NCBI GenBank assembly: GCA_944325735.1
Contig: CALVBI010000001.1
Span: 372,001-436,000 of the forward strand
From: Candidatus Gastranaerophilales bacterium
GTDB taxonomy: Bacteria; Cyanobacteriota; Vampirovibrionia; Gastranaerophilales; Gastranaerophilaceae
Length of the DNA: 64,000 nt
Direction: 5' to 3'
Positions 52,173 through 60,777 of this stretch are shown one piece after another; position 1 is the first letter of the stretch; the number at the start of each line of letters is the position of its first letter. The notes below the pieces were generated by a model. That model had not been told where the DNA came from. It saw nothing but the letters and a program-made list of their open reading frames with translations, and did no database searches. A program made the translations under genes and the position numbers.

Positions 52173-52873
52173 TTCTTATATACCTTATTTATTCTATCCA
52201 CAATACTTTGACATAAATTTGTCTGCTCTACATTTTCAATACTTTGATACTCAGAAATAGCTTTATTTAAATAACCCAGAGCCTTTTCATACTCTCCAAG
52301 TATATATAACTCTAACCCTTTATCTATAAGACAAGATCCCCATTCACAAGGATATAGAGCACTATATTTAGCAATATCTGTTTTATTATAATTTTTAATA
52401 ATTCGTTTAAGTCTAAGCATTAACAGTTTACTTTCAATGTTTTCTAATATGTCAGAACTTTTATCTTTTTTATCTAGTTCTGTATATAAATTTTGAGCAA
52501 TGATAGAAATCATCGTGGAATAAGCACCTGCATGTCCAATATAACATTCATTATCACACCCATGCTGAAGATCAATTTTAATCGCATTATCAAAATCCTT
52601 TATGGCACCTTCATAGTCTTTTATTTGCAATTTTGCATGAGACCTATTAAGAAGTTCATATGAAGATGCTGTTCCAGATACTTTTATTATATGCTTGTAC
52701 AGTCTTTCAGCATTTATGTAATCTTCTGAATAGTATTTATCATCCGCAGTATTGATCAAAGAATCTATTTGCTCTGCAGGTAATTTGGGATAGAAAATAT
52801 CTTGCATTAACCAACATAAAGTAAAAGAAACAATTACTGTTATAATAGTTATTAAAACATTTTTTTTATTCAA
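52169..52873 (-). CDS. TPR protein with signal anchor
   Basis: A 234-residue protein with an N-terminal hydrophobic helix (VLITIITVIVSFTLCWLM) and TPR-type helices: YSEDYINAERLYKHII, HAKLQIKDYEGAIKDFDNAI and YILGEYEKALGYLNKAI. It is probably anchored in the inner membrane with the TPR domain in the periplasm. It lies in a tight minus-strand run with the Tyr-Asp repeat protein and two TonB-domain proteins. Confidence 0.7.
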   Translation of the reverse strand: MNKKNVLITIITVIVSFTLCWLMQDIFYPKLPAEQIDSLINTADDKYYSEDYINAERLYKHIIKVSGTASSYELLNRSHAKLQIKDYEGAIKDFDNAIKIDLQHGCDNECYIGHAGAYSTMISIIAQNLYTELDKKDKSSDILENIESKLLMLRLKRIIKNYNKTDIAKYSALYPCEWGSCLIDKGLELYILGEYEKALGYLNKAISEYQSIENVEQTNLCQSIVDRINKVYKK

Positions 52874-52875
52874 AA

Positions 52876-53775
52876 CTAAAATCTCCCAAACATTTGTATT
52901 GTATTTAATATACTCTGACCTGCACTACTACCTTTATTGATTACATCAATAAATTTTTCTGCATTAGATGATTCTTCATAATTTTGTACGAATACGTTTT
53001 GAGTAGCATTAGTTGTTTCTTGTTTATTTGTCAAAGCATTAATCCCTGCATTAGTTGATGCTGAAATCACAACATTATTAGAACTAAATGTAAGTTCTAT
53101 ATCTACAGTTTTGTCCGTATTGATTTGTGGTAAAGGTTTAAATGGAGCAGCATTTTTTATTGCAAGCAGCGCAAGCCTATCAATATCTTCTCTACCTGAT
53201 GATTTAGAAATTCTATAATTTAATAGTTCTCCATCTCTATTAATTCTTAAAATTGCAATTACATCATCAAAATTCCAAGAATTTGGATGCCATCCCATTT
53301 TTATTCTGCCTTGCATTTCTTGAATGTATGCATTGTAATCCATATTACTACCTTTAGAAATATTCATCTTATTTTTAAGTGCTATATCGCAAGCCATTTT
53401 ATGAGCATTATAAATAACATCAGTTGATTCTATTGATGTCATTTGACCACTTTGCATAACACCAATTCTTGCATATGGATTTTCCATTTTAATATATTCT
53501 TTAAAAGTGGAAGACTCGACATAAGCTGCAGTATTATTTATAGGATCTGATTGCATTGTAATTACAAGTACTTCTTTGGGTCCCAAAGTTCCATCATCTT
53601 TCTTATATTTAATGTTATAGAATACATAATCACTATTGGTACGAATACTATCTGTATCCAATAACACAGAATTCTCACCAGGTGCATTTGTATCTACCCA
53701 ATTTTCAGCCTTTGAAATATTTGAAGTTAATAATAATAAACCCAAAATAAATAATAAATTTAAATATTTTTTCAT
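52876..53775 (-). CDS. Secreted protein with TonB C-terminal-like domain
   Basis: A 299-residue protein with a signal peptide (YLNLLFILGLLLLTSNISKA). After a beta-rich N-domain (about 25-120) there is one TonB-C-like module (NRDGELLNYRISKSSGREDI, then ALLAIKNAAPFKPLP). The C-terminus is Asn/Gln/Ser-rich and ends in SAGQSILNTIQMFGRF, related to the end of the next upstream gene (VNQLLRTIKMYGYRF). GAGGTG precedes the ATG. It belongs with a set of envelope proteins. Confidence 0.65.
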   Translation of the reverse strand: MKKYLNLLFILGLLLLTSNISKAENWVDTNAPGENSVLLDTDSIRTNSDYVFYNIKYKKDDGTLGPKEVLVITMQSDPINNTAAYVESSTFKEYIKMENPYARIGVMQSGQMTSIESTDVIYNAHKMACDIALKNKMNISKGSNMDYNAYIQEMQGRIKMGWHPNSWNFDDVIAILRINRDGELLNYRISKSSGREDIDRLALLAIKNAAPFKPLPQINTDKTVDIELTFSSNNVVISASTNAGINALTNKQETTNATQNVFVQNYEESSNAEKFIDVINKGSSAGQSILNTIQMFGRF

Positions 53776-53785
53776 ATATCACCTC

Positions 53786-54808
53786 TTAAAATCTATAACC
53801 ATACATTTTAATAGTTCGCAACAATTGATTTACAGCTTGATTACCTTTATTTATTGTTTCAACAGTATTATTTAAATTATTTTGGCTACTCATATCTGGG
53901 GCTTCTACATAATATCTCTTAGTTCCGTTATTATACACTTCTTTATAACGTTTACCGTTCTGATATACATAACCTTGATCCGGTGAGTTATTAGTATATG
54001 TTTTTGTAGAGATATTAAAATCAGTTATCTTAGCTCTTTTAACCTGGTATTCTATAGGAATATTATTGCCCTCTCTTAAAATGGATAAATGCACAATAGT
54101 ATTTTCCTTACCTGAAATCTTATTAGTTGCTTCAGATAAAGATAATCCATCAGTTACTCGATTGTTTATTGCTATTATAAAGTCTCCGCTTCTTAATCCA
54201 GCATTTTCAGCAGGGGAATTTGCCAAAACATCTGCTATCATTAATCTTCCATTTCTTACAATTAACTCAGCACCTATACCTATTATTTGAGTTTGCATAG
54301 CTGGTTTTTGATTTTGTGTAGGTATAGCAGTAGATTTTATCTCTGAATAACTTATTACATCTTTACTTGGAGGGGTATCATCATATGCAAAAATTAGCTC
54401 AATTGACATTCCGCTAAAAGAAGTAGATGAACTCGGAAAAGGATTAGATTTTTTTATCGCTTGTAAAACAGATTCATCTACTGACTTGTTATTAGAAGAT
54501 TCTACAATTTCGTAGTCACTTACTTCACCTGTCTTGTCAACAAAAAACCAAACTTTTACATTCTTTTGGGCCTTTGTTGCAGGAGGAGTCCAATTATCTC
54601 GAATTTTATTCCGAATTACCATTTGTTCTGCAGTTGTTTTTGCAGACAACTCATTAATCATAGAATAGTAGCTTTCTGTATCCACACCATTATTATCATA
54701 TCCTTGAGCTTTAACATCATTTGTTTCAGCATAGACCTGCCCTGAACATGAAGTAAATAATAACAGTTGTAATAATATAACTAACTTAAAATAACGCATC
54801 TTCAACAT
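53786..54808 (-). CDS. Lipoprotein with TonB-like and PDZ domains
   Basis: From ATG 54808 (MLKMRYFKLVILL) it is 340 residues; ATG 54799 is an alternative, and a start at 54856 would overlap the next gene by 71 bases. A lipobox (LLFTSCSG) puts it in the membrane. A TonB-C-like module (KTGEVSDYEIVESS) near residues 65-135 is followed by a PDZ domain (PAENAGLRSGDFIIAINNR) near 200-270. Its C-terminus resembles that of the downstream gene. The two genes are probably related partners. Confidence 0.7.
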   Translation of the reverse strand: MLKMRYFKLVILLQLLLFTSCSGQVYAETNDVKAQGYDNNGVDTESYYSMINELSAKTTAEQMVIRNKIRDNWTPPATKAQKNVKVWFFVDKTGEVSDYEIVESSNNKSVDESVLQAIKKSNPFPSSSTSFSGMSIELIFAYDDTPPSKDVISYSEIKSTAIPTQNQKPAMQTQIIGIGAELIVRNGRLMIADVLANSPAENAGLRSGDFIIAINNRVTDGLSLSEATNKISGKENTIVHLSILREGNNIPIEYQVKRAKITDFNISTKTYTNNSPDQGYVYQNGKRYKEVYNNGTKRYYVEAPDMSSQNNLNNTVETINKGNQAVNQLLRTIKMYGYRF

Positions 54809-55844
54809 ATTTCTTTCTTTCCTGTTCTTCTTGTATTTGAGGATTAATTTGTACATTTTCTTGATTTACATCTTCCCTTATATTCAAATCATTTGAATAT
54901 GTTTCTGTTTGAACCGGTTTTGTATTAATGGTTCCTATATTTTTAGCCGTGTTTACAGGAACCTTTGGCTTAGTTTCAACTTTTGCAGCAGGCTTTGGAT
55001 TTGGTTTTGCAACAGGTTTTGGTTTACTTAAATCTTTATATATAGTCGGATTTGGAGATTTGAAGAATTTAGGAGCTCTTTTCCCCTCATAAATATCACC
55101 GGTTCCACAACTTGATGCTGAAACCAATATTTTTCCTTCTGATATTTGAGATGTGTAATCTACCTGACATTCATATCCTGCATAGTTGTACTCCTTTGTG
55201 TAATCTTCACTATCATATGTGTATCCCAAATCTTTTGTAACTAGCCCCATAAAGTCATAATCGTATCTAAAACCATTTTTTACAGCTGTTACAACAACAG
55301 TTCCTGAACAAGTGTATTTATCAACTGATGAATCATATGATGTAGCCGCAGGATATTTTAAAAATACAGAAGCTACTGTTTCAGGTTTTACTTTTAAATA
55401 AGTCGCATCATTTTCTTTAAATATTTGAATTACCAAATCTTTTACCGTTGGATCTTCACAATTTCTAGCCCTATTATTAAATGTAATAGGCTTTGGATAA
55501 TTATTATCGGAATTGTTAATATCAGGGCTATAACTCTTTGAAGTTATGAATAAGTAATATACAAATACAACAATACTTGCAATTAAACATATTCTTAAAA
55601 ATCCGGATAAAAGTGCCATAAAAACATTGACATTTTTTGATTGTGATTGCTTGGATTCTGAAGTACTTCCATTTATATTAATTGTTTCTTTTAATGGGGT
55701 ACCACAGTTAATACAAAAAGAATCTTCGCTGCTAACTGTACTCCCACAATTAGGACAATTAAAGTTATAAGGAACAATCTCACCACAATTAGTACAAAAT
55801 TTTTGATTTTCTTTTATTTCACATCCGCATTTATTACATTTCAT
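54786..55844 (-). CDS. Zinc-ribbon membrane protein
   Basis: A 352-residue protein starting with two double zinc ribbons: CNKCG and CTNCG (residues 3-21), CPNCG and CINCG (30-48). A membrane helix follows (LLSGFLRICLIASIVVFVYY, about 75-98). The outer domain has four cysteines and ends in a Lys/Pro-rich linker. Such proteins usually sense or bridge envelope and cytoplasm. AAGGAG precedes the ATG. Its end overlaps the start of the next gene by 23 bases. Confidence 0.7.
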   Translation of the reverse strand: MKCNKCGCEIKENQKFCTNCGEIVPYNFNCPNCGSTVSSEDSFCINCGTPLKETININGSTSESKQSQSKNVNVFMALLSGFLRICLIASIVVFVYYLFITSKSYSPDINNSDNNYPKPITFNNRARNCEDPTVKDLVIQIFKENDATYLKVKPETVASVFLKYPAATSYDSSVDKYTCSGTVVVTAVKNGFRYDYDFMGLVTKDLGYTYDSEDYTKEYNYAGYECQVDYTSQISEGKILVSASSCGTGDIYEGKRAPKFFKSPNPTIYKDLSKPKPVAKPNPKPAAKVETKPKVPVNTAKNIGTINTKPVQTETYSNDLNIREDVNQENVQINPQIQEEQERKKYVEDALF

Positions 55845-55853
55845 ATATTCTCC

Positions 55854-56696
55854 TTAATTCGCAAAATAAAGCATTAATAACAGGGTTCTGAATTGTCTCA
55901 TATTAATTTCATAGCGCAGATTTACCCAAGTTCTGCTTGAACCATATTCCTGCTGCTCAAATACCTTATGATATTGCTCAACATCTTTTAGCCATTTTAA
56001 TTCACTTGCTATAAGATTTTTAAAATCTTCTCTAGGAATTTTGATCCTTACTGCTTGATATGTTTCATTCAATAATTTATCAACAGCTTCATAGTATTCC
56101 ATCATAAAATTATTAATTTCTGCAGTTGTCTCTAAGTCTGATGAAGAGTAGCTGTTCTCTATCTCATCATATTTTTTTAAATAGTAATTATCTTTATCAA
56201 TATTATTTCTAACTTCTGAAAATAACTTGTTTAAATCTTCCATATCCTCAGCACAAGCATCACATTCATATAGATTTAAAAAAGTATCATTTCTTTTAAT
56301 TATGCTAAAATACTGTGCCTGTAACAAATCTATTTTAGCTAATACCTTACTTGGGGTTTGTAAATCATAAATTATATCTTTATTCTCAATTTTATTAGGC
56401 TTTGAAGTAGGTTTACTCAAACTTTTTGAATCTGCATGCATAACAAAATAAGCTATACCTACTACTACTAAAAATATAAAAACAAGAACTCCAAATCCAA
56501 TCCAGAAATTTTTAACTAATTCAGTATCTTCATTAACATTGTTACTCTGCTGTCCTTCAGCAGAACCGGTAGCAGCTACTTTTGCAATATCTGTAGTTTT
56601 TTCAAATTTATAACCACATCTTCCGCAAAAAGATGGCTTTATACTATATTCTTTGCCGCATTTTAAGCAGATAAATTTATTATTAGTTTCAGACAT
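55854..56696 (-). CDS. Zinc-ribbon membrane protein, second copy
   Basis: The 280-residue protein has a short zinc ribbon (FICLKCG and FCGRCG, residues 8-29), then a membrane helix (WIGFGVLVFIFLVVVGIAYFV near residue 70). A helical outer domain of about 170 residues has a CDACAED motif. It is the first gene of the minus-strand run ending at 51747. GGAGGAC precedes the ATG. Function unknown; it resembles the next gene in architecture. Confidence 0.65.
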   Translation of the reverse strand: MSETNNKFICLKCGKEYSIKPSFCGRCGYKFEKTTDIAKVAATGSAEGQQSNNVNEDTELVKNFWIGFGVLVFIFLVVVGIAYFVMHADSKSLSKPTSKPNKIENKDIIYDLQTPSKVLAKIDLLQAQYFSIIKRNDTFLNLYECDACAEDMEDLNKLFSEVRNNIDKDNYYLKKYDEIENSYSSSDLETTAEINNFMMEYYEAVDKLLNETYQAVRIKIPREDFKNLIASELKWLKDVEQYHKVFEQQEYGSSRTWVNLRYEINMRQFRTLLLMLYFAN

Positions 56697-56772
56697 AGTC
56701 CTCCAGTAATAAAAGCTATAGGTTAATAATTTTGAGTACTATTATCAGTTTAAATACACCAAAATATTTAAA

Positions 56773-56959
56773 ATGATGTATTATTCTGAAATATAAGATT
56801 ATAACTAAGTTTTCACTTTTAAATAAATCAATTTTATAAATAAAAATACATCATATTGATTATCAACTTCACTTGAAAGATACGATAAAATATGTTATTA
56901 TTTTAATATTGGTTGGAAAAGCATCATTTTAAATAATTTGTTGCATCTAAAAATGGTGC
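56773..56959. repeat. Cluster of inverted repeats beside the integrase
   Basis: ATGATGTATT (56773-56782) has an exact inverted copy at 56845-56854. GCATCATTTT (56921-56930) faces AAAATGGTGC (56950-56959) with one mismatch; on the minus strand this forms a hairpin with TTTT after it, 3 bases beyond the integrase stop. The outer repeats could be recombinase-binding sites. The gap 56697-56961 shows nothing else. Confidence 0.4.
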
Positions 56960-56961
56960 AT

Positions 56962-57507
56962 TTATAATTCAAATTGTCGATAACTGTTATCTATGTCGTC
57001 TTGGCTTATTCCTATATAGCGGAGTGTAATTTGTGGTGATGAATGATTAAATATCATCTGCAGCATCGCTACGTCTTTGAATTGCTTGTAATGATGATAT
57101 CCCATAGACTTGCGCATACTGTGAGTGCCTATATTTGCAGCAATTCCGATAGCTTTACATGTTTCATTCAACATTCTGTAAACCTGGGAACGGTCTAATC
57201 TATGGCGTTTCTGACTCAGAAACAATGGTTCATCATCTTCTTTGTCTTTTATGAAGTCGTTTATGAGTTTTTTTAGTTTGTCGTTGATTGGGAAACGCTT
57301 ACATTTGCCTGTCTTTTGTTCGTTAAGTTCTATATGTGTTTTGTTGCGAACATCTTTTACATCAAGAGCCAGAATATCAGAAACCCGTAATCCTGAATTA
57401 CAGCCTAGAACAAACAGCAACCTATTTCTCTGACTTTTTTGTGCCAAGTAATCTTCAACTGCTTTTATCTGCTTTTTATCACGTATAGGTTCAACTAAAT
57501 GCTTCAT
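56962..57507 (-). CDS. Tyrosine recombinase, catalytic domain only
   Basis: A 181-residue Xer/integrase-type enzyme. Arg is in NSGLRVSDIL, HSMRKSMGYHHY contains HxxR, NHSSPQITLRYIGI has the second His and the nucleophile Tyr. The usual N-terminal SAM-like DNA-binding domain is missing, as in some plasmid and integron-like recombinases. AAAGGATT precedes the ATG. It is probably the integrase or resolvase of the accessory element. Inverted repeats flank its 3' end. Confidence 0.85.
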   Translation of the reverse strand: MKHLVEPIRDKKQIKAVEDYLAQKSQRNRLLFVLGCNSGLRVSDILALDVKDVRNKTHIELNEQKTGKCKRFPINDKLKKLINDFIKDKEDDEPLFLSQKRHRLDRSQVYRMLNETCKAIGIAANIGTHSMRKSMGYHHYKQFKDVAMLQMIFNHSSPQITLRYIGISQDDIDNSYRQFEL

Positions 57508-57590
57508 TTCTAATCCTTTCTTTTACATCAATTGCACAGTTTTGTGACTTTATTTAATATAAAATTCAGGATATGAAAAACCGGAGAAAA

Positions 57591-57827
57591 TTACTCCGGT
57601 TCAACGTTACAATATCTTTTCTCTTCGTTCCATAACCAATTATATTTTATACAATTTTCTTTGGAAATTTTAACAAGCCCATAGTTCGTATTTACCTCAA
57701 GACCTTCTTTGCAAATTCCTGTATCAAGACAGATATCTTTATCTTCAGTTGTAATAGTAAGAATTGTTATTGTTAATACAACAAAAGTTAAAAGACTTAA
57801 AAATATAACTATAACAGATTTTTTCAT
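57591..57827 (-). CDS. Small membrane or secreted protein
   Basis: A 78-residue protein with an N-terminal hydrophobic helix (VIVIFLSLLTFVVLTITIL) and an exported 50-residue tail with four cysteines (DICLDTGIC, then NCIKY and RYC), which could form two disulfides. It has no clear Shine-Dalgarno; TAGAAT lies 6 bases before the ATG, so it may be leaderless. It resembles short phage- or plasmid-encoded periplasmic proteins. No family recognised. Confidence 0.6.
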   Translation of the reverse strand: MKKSVIVIFLSLLTFVVLTITILTITTEDKDICLDTGICKEGLEVNTNYGLVKISKENCIKYNWLWNEEKRYCNVEPE

Positions 57828-57847
57828 AAATCAATTCTAACACAAGA

Positions 57848-58816
57848 TTAATGTTTATATCTATCCGGTAATCCATTAGGAACTCTGTGCTTCAATAAAT
57901 CATAAGGACTTTGAGTTGGATATTTGCGGCCTAAATCTCTTCCTTCTTGGTTTGCTTCTAAGTCTTCCTGAATATCTTTTAGACTTTCTTCAAGTGTATA
58001 CTTTTTTATGTAAATATTCTTAAAACTATCAAGAAATTCTCGCAAATCACCTATCGCTTTAGCAATCATCTCTCCTACAATTCCTTTTTGTGCTGCCTCA
58101 CAATTTGCTCTTGCATGAAAATATTTATCTGCTCCAATAGTATTTGCTTCTCTCATTTGATGATAATTTACAAGAAAAATACTAACCGTCTGAAATAATG
58201 TATTTAATGGATCTTCTAAGCTTACTAAGTCATTTATCATTCCTTGGATTAAATCAGAATGACTATTTGAATATTCTGCTTGAATTCTACTAATATCCTG
58301 TTGTTCATTTATAATATTTGCCTGAAGGTCTTCTGCTTCTTGTAACACTGAATCAATATTATCAAAAAACAGATAACAATCGCACGCTTCTTCATCCATC
58401 AGAATTTCTTCAATAGTACACTTACAGTTTGGATGTGGTCTTTCCGGAATATCTTCTTTTGTATAGTAAACAGTTCCATCTAATTCTTGACAAATTTTGC
58501 ATGCATTTGGTTCTGTATGCCATACATATTTTGAATTGTTGATACCACCTTCCAAAACAATATTTTCATCATTTAGGTTTTTGACCATACCTGATAATCT
58601 TTGAGCCTCACGGTCTGCATCTTTTGTTAAATTACCAGTTATAAATGTATTGTAACGGTATAGAGAATGTTCTATTTCGGATAGTTTATTATATCCGGCT
58701 GAATTAAAAGAGCTTTGAGAAGCAAGCTTTGATTTCAGCGTTGAAATTTGAGAGAGTAAATCGCTGTCAGCTTTCTTTTGCGCAATAATTTGTTCAAGTT
58801 TTTGTTTTAAATTCAT
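57848..58816 (-). CDS. Protein with MuF-type Cys/His motif
   Basis: A 322-residue, largely coiled-coil protein. Near residue 105 it has YVWHTEPNACKICQELDG, then PHPNCKCTIE, the CxxC...HPNCxC signature of phage Mu F-like head-morphogenesis and related proteins. Later acidic, Gln-rich coiled coils lead to a C-terminal SPYDLLKHRVPNG. No other head genes are near. AAGGAGA precedes the ATG. It may be a domesticated phage protein or an effector-like protein using the same module. Confidence 0.55.
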   Translation of the reverse strand: MNLKQKLEQIIAQKKADSDLLSQISTLKSKLASQSSFNSAGYNKLSEIEHSLYRYNTFITGNLTKDADREAQRLSGMVKNLNDENIVLEGGINNSKYVWHTEPNACKICQELDGTVYYTKEDIPERPHPNCKCTIEEILMDEEACDCYLFFDNIDSVLQEAEDLQANIINEQQDISRIQAEYSNSHSDLIQGMINDLVSLEDPLNTLFQTVSIFLVNYHQMREANTIGADKYFHARANCEAAQKGIVGEMIAKAIGDLREFLDSFKNIYIKKYTLEESLKDIQEDLEANQEGRDLGRKYPTQSPYDLLKHRVPNGLPDRYKH

Positions 58817-58870
58817 TTTTGTCTCCTTATTAACTAATGTATGTTACTGTTAGTTATAAGGTAGAATAAT

Positions 58871-59395
58871 TTAATCGGTCAATTCAAAGAATAATCCTGA
58901 CAAATCTTTTGCCCGCTTTTCTACAACACTTGCTCTGTCTCCACTTAAAACATTTATATACATTGTTCCCTGTTTTTCACCAATAACTGCATTTAAGAAT
59001 GCCCACTGAGCTTTTTTGTAATCTTCCCATTCATTTTGAGAGATTTCTAACAAATCATACTGTTCTTTGGGCAGCGTTTCTTTAAAGAGTAACAGGTATT
59101 TATCAATTTCATTGTTCCAGTCATTTATTGAATCATCTACACATTTTGACATTCCGACTGTTGTGTAATCTTCTTTTTTCATGCATTCCTGCACTGCTCT
59201 TTCAATAGGATGAATTTCGGCTTTAGGTGTTAGGGATTCTTTTTCCTGTTTTAGTTCCGTAATAGATTGTTCTTGTGCAAAAAGCTTGGATTGCAGGGAT
59301 TTAAGTTCCTTATTCTGCTTAACAATGGTGAAGCTGCTGAAACTCAAAAGACCTGAGAGAAATATTATAGTCAAGATTAGAATTGAATTTTTCAT
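58871..59395 (-). CDS. LprI-like (DUF1311) protein with signal anchor
   Basis: A 174-residue protein with an N-terminal hydrophobic segment (SILILTIIFLSGLLSFSSF) and a coiled-coil stretch. The C-terminal domain matches the lysozyme-inhibitor LprI N-terminal family: AVQECMKKEDYTTVGMSKC with a paired Cys, LPKEQYDLLEISQNEWEDYKK. Such domains bind lysozyme or act in the envelope; the third and fourth cysteines of the family are missing here. AAGGTAG precedes the ATG. It lies 54 bases upstream of the MuF-like gene. Confidence 0.7.
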   Translation of the reverse strand: MKNSILILTIIFLSGLLSFSSFTIVKQNKELKSLQSKLFAQEQSITELKQEKESLTPKAEIHPIERAVQECMKKEDYTTVGMSKCVDDSINDWNNEIDKYLLLFKETLPKEQYDLLEISQNEWEDYKKAQWAFLNAVIGEKQGTMYINVLSGDRASVVEKRAKDLSGLFFELTD

Positions 59396-59979
59396 TTTAT
59401 AATTCTACCTTAAAAAATTTTTTGTGAAAATTTATATAATTCACCGCCTTTCGTTTTTATTGCAAAATTAAGGTACTTTTATACCTTTCTGATTTTCTGA
59501 TTATATTTCGGTATTTTGAGCGGTGATAAAGCATTATATCATCCGGTTCATGAATCCGTCAATGTTCTGTTTTTTGTCCTCACACGTAATAATGTAAGTG
59601 GTCCTGATATACTATAGAAAACTCTTCCTAAATACTGTTGATCTGAAATCTGTAACATATCTCTAACTACTTAAAAACACAGCTTATTTAATAACTTTTT
59701 ACCTTTGGATAGTTACTGCTATAATTTTTATAAGACAAGACTTTCAGAGATCTTTAAACCTAATCCATTTTCTTACTCAAAAATCTTTTAATAATTAAAA
59801 AATCATTAAAAACCTCCATAAATTCTTAATCATAGTGAATAATATAAAAGGTAATACACCTCTTGTTAAGCTTTAATCCTAGATGATTTTTGTGTTTGCA
59901 AGGAGTAACTGAAAGTTTTTTAGCACAGTGAAGCAGATGCTTTGCTGTGCTTTTGTGTAGCTTTTTATAAGGAGAACTA
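59396..59979. other. Intergenic region with terminator-like hairpin
   Basis: A 584-base AT-rich gap between divergent genes. Near its right end AGCACAG (59922-59928) and CTGTGCT (59945-59951) enclose AAGCA/TGCTT and are followed by TTTTG, a terminator-like hairpin 20 bases before the ribosome-binding site of the next gene. I see no convincing protein gene; a 25-codon minus-strand frame near 59545 is too short to support. Confidence 0.5.
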
Positions 59980-60777
59980 ATGGAAAAAGAATATCATATT
60001 TTATCTCTATCTGGGGGAAAAGATTCTACAGCACTTGCTTTCTTTATGAAAGAGAATATGCCCGAAATTTTTGAAAAGTTAGAGCTTGTGTTTTGTGATA
60101 CAGAGCAAGAGATACCGGAGACCTATGATTATCTAAACAAAATTGAGATATTTTTAGATAAACAAATAACAAGGCTTAAACCGGAAAAATCTTTTGATCA
60201 TCTAATTTCTATTTATAATCATTTGCCTTCAATTGCTCAAAGGTGGTGTACCGTTGAGTTAAAAACAAAAGTATTTAAAAAATATTTTGATAATCTATCA
60301 AAAAATAAAAGTATTGATTTTGTACATTTATATATCGGGATTAGAGCTGATGAAGCCTGTCGAACAGAAAGTTCAAAACATAATGATAAAAAGATTAGAG
60401 CTGCCTATCCTTTTGTTGATTACGGACTACACAAAGCAGATATAGACCATATCTTAGAAAAATCCGGTATTGGGTATTCAGACTATTACAAATGGAGAAA
60501 GCGTTCTGGCTGCTACTTTTGCATGTTTCAATCTAAAAATGATTGGTTAAATCTTTTTGAGCATCACCCTAAATTATTCAGAAAAGCTATGGAATATGAA
60601 ATTGATGCTGGTACTACAAAAAGGGAGAAAAGATTTGGTTGGAATATTGATATGGCTCTTAAAGATATGATAACACCGGTTAATATGAAAAAAATTAGAA
60701 ATGAAGCTAAAGTACTTGAGTATAAACATGTGAGTAAAACTGCTGCAATTTCTCATTTACTTATGGACTTATTCTAA
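59980..60777 (+). CDS. PAPS reductase/DndC-like ATP-pyrophosphatase family protein
   Basis: A 265-residue protein with the PP-loop SLSGGKDST (residues 9-17). QRWCTVELKTKVF, GIRADEA and SGCYFCMFQS follow, the latter with paired cysteines. This is the phosphoadenosine phosphosulfate reductase superfamily as found in phages and near DNA-modification genes (DndC-like), rather than in sulfate assimilation, where the C-terminal Cys motif differs. AAGGAG precedes the ATG. It is tail-to-tail with the nuclease-PLD gene, overlapping it by 9 bases. Its substrate is unknown. Confidence 0.75.
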   Translation: MEKEYHILSLSGGKDSTALAFFMKENMPEIFEKLELVFCDTEQEIPETYDYLNKIEIFLDKQITRLKPEKSFDHLISIYNHLPSIAQRWCTVELKTKVFKKYFDNLSKNKSIDFVHLYIGIRADEACRTESSKHNDKKIRAAYPFVDYGLHKADIDHILEKSGIGYSDYYKWRKRSGCYFCMFQSKNDWLNLFEHHPKLFRKAMEYEIDAGTTKREKRFGWNIDMALKDMITPVNMKKIRNEAKVLEYKHVSKTAAISHLLMDLF

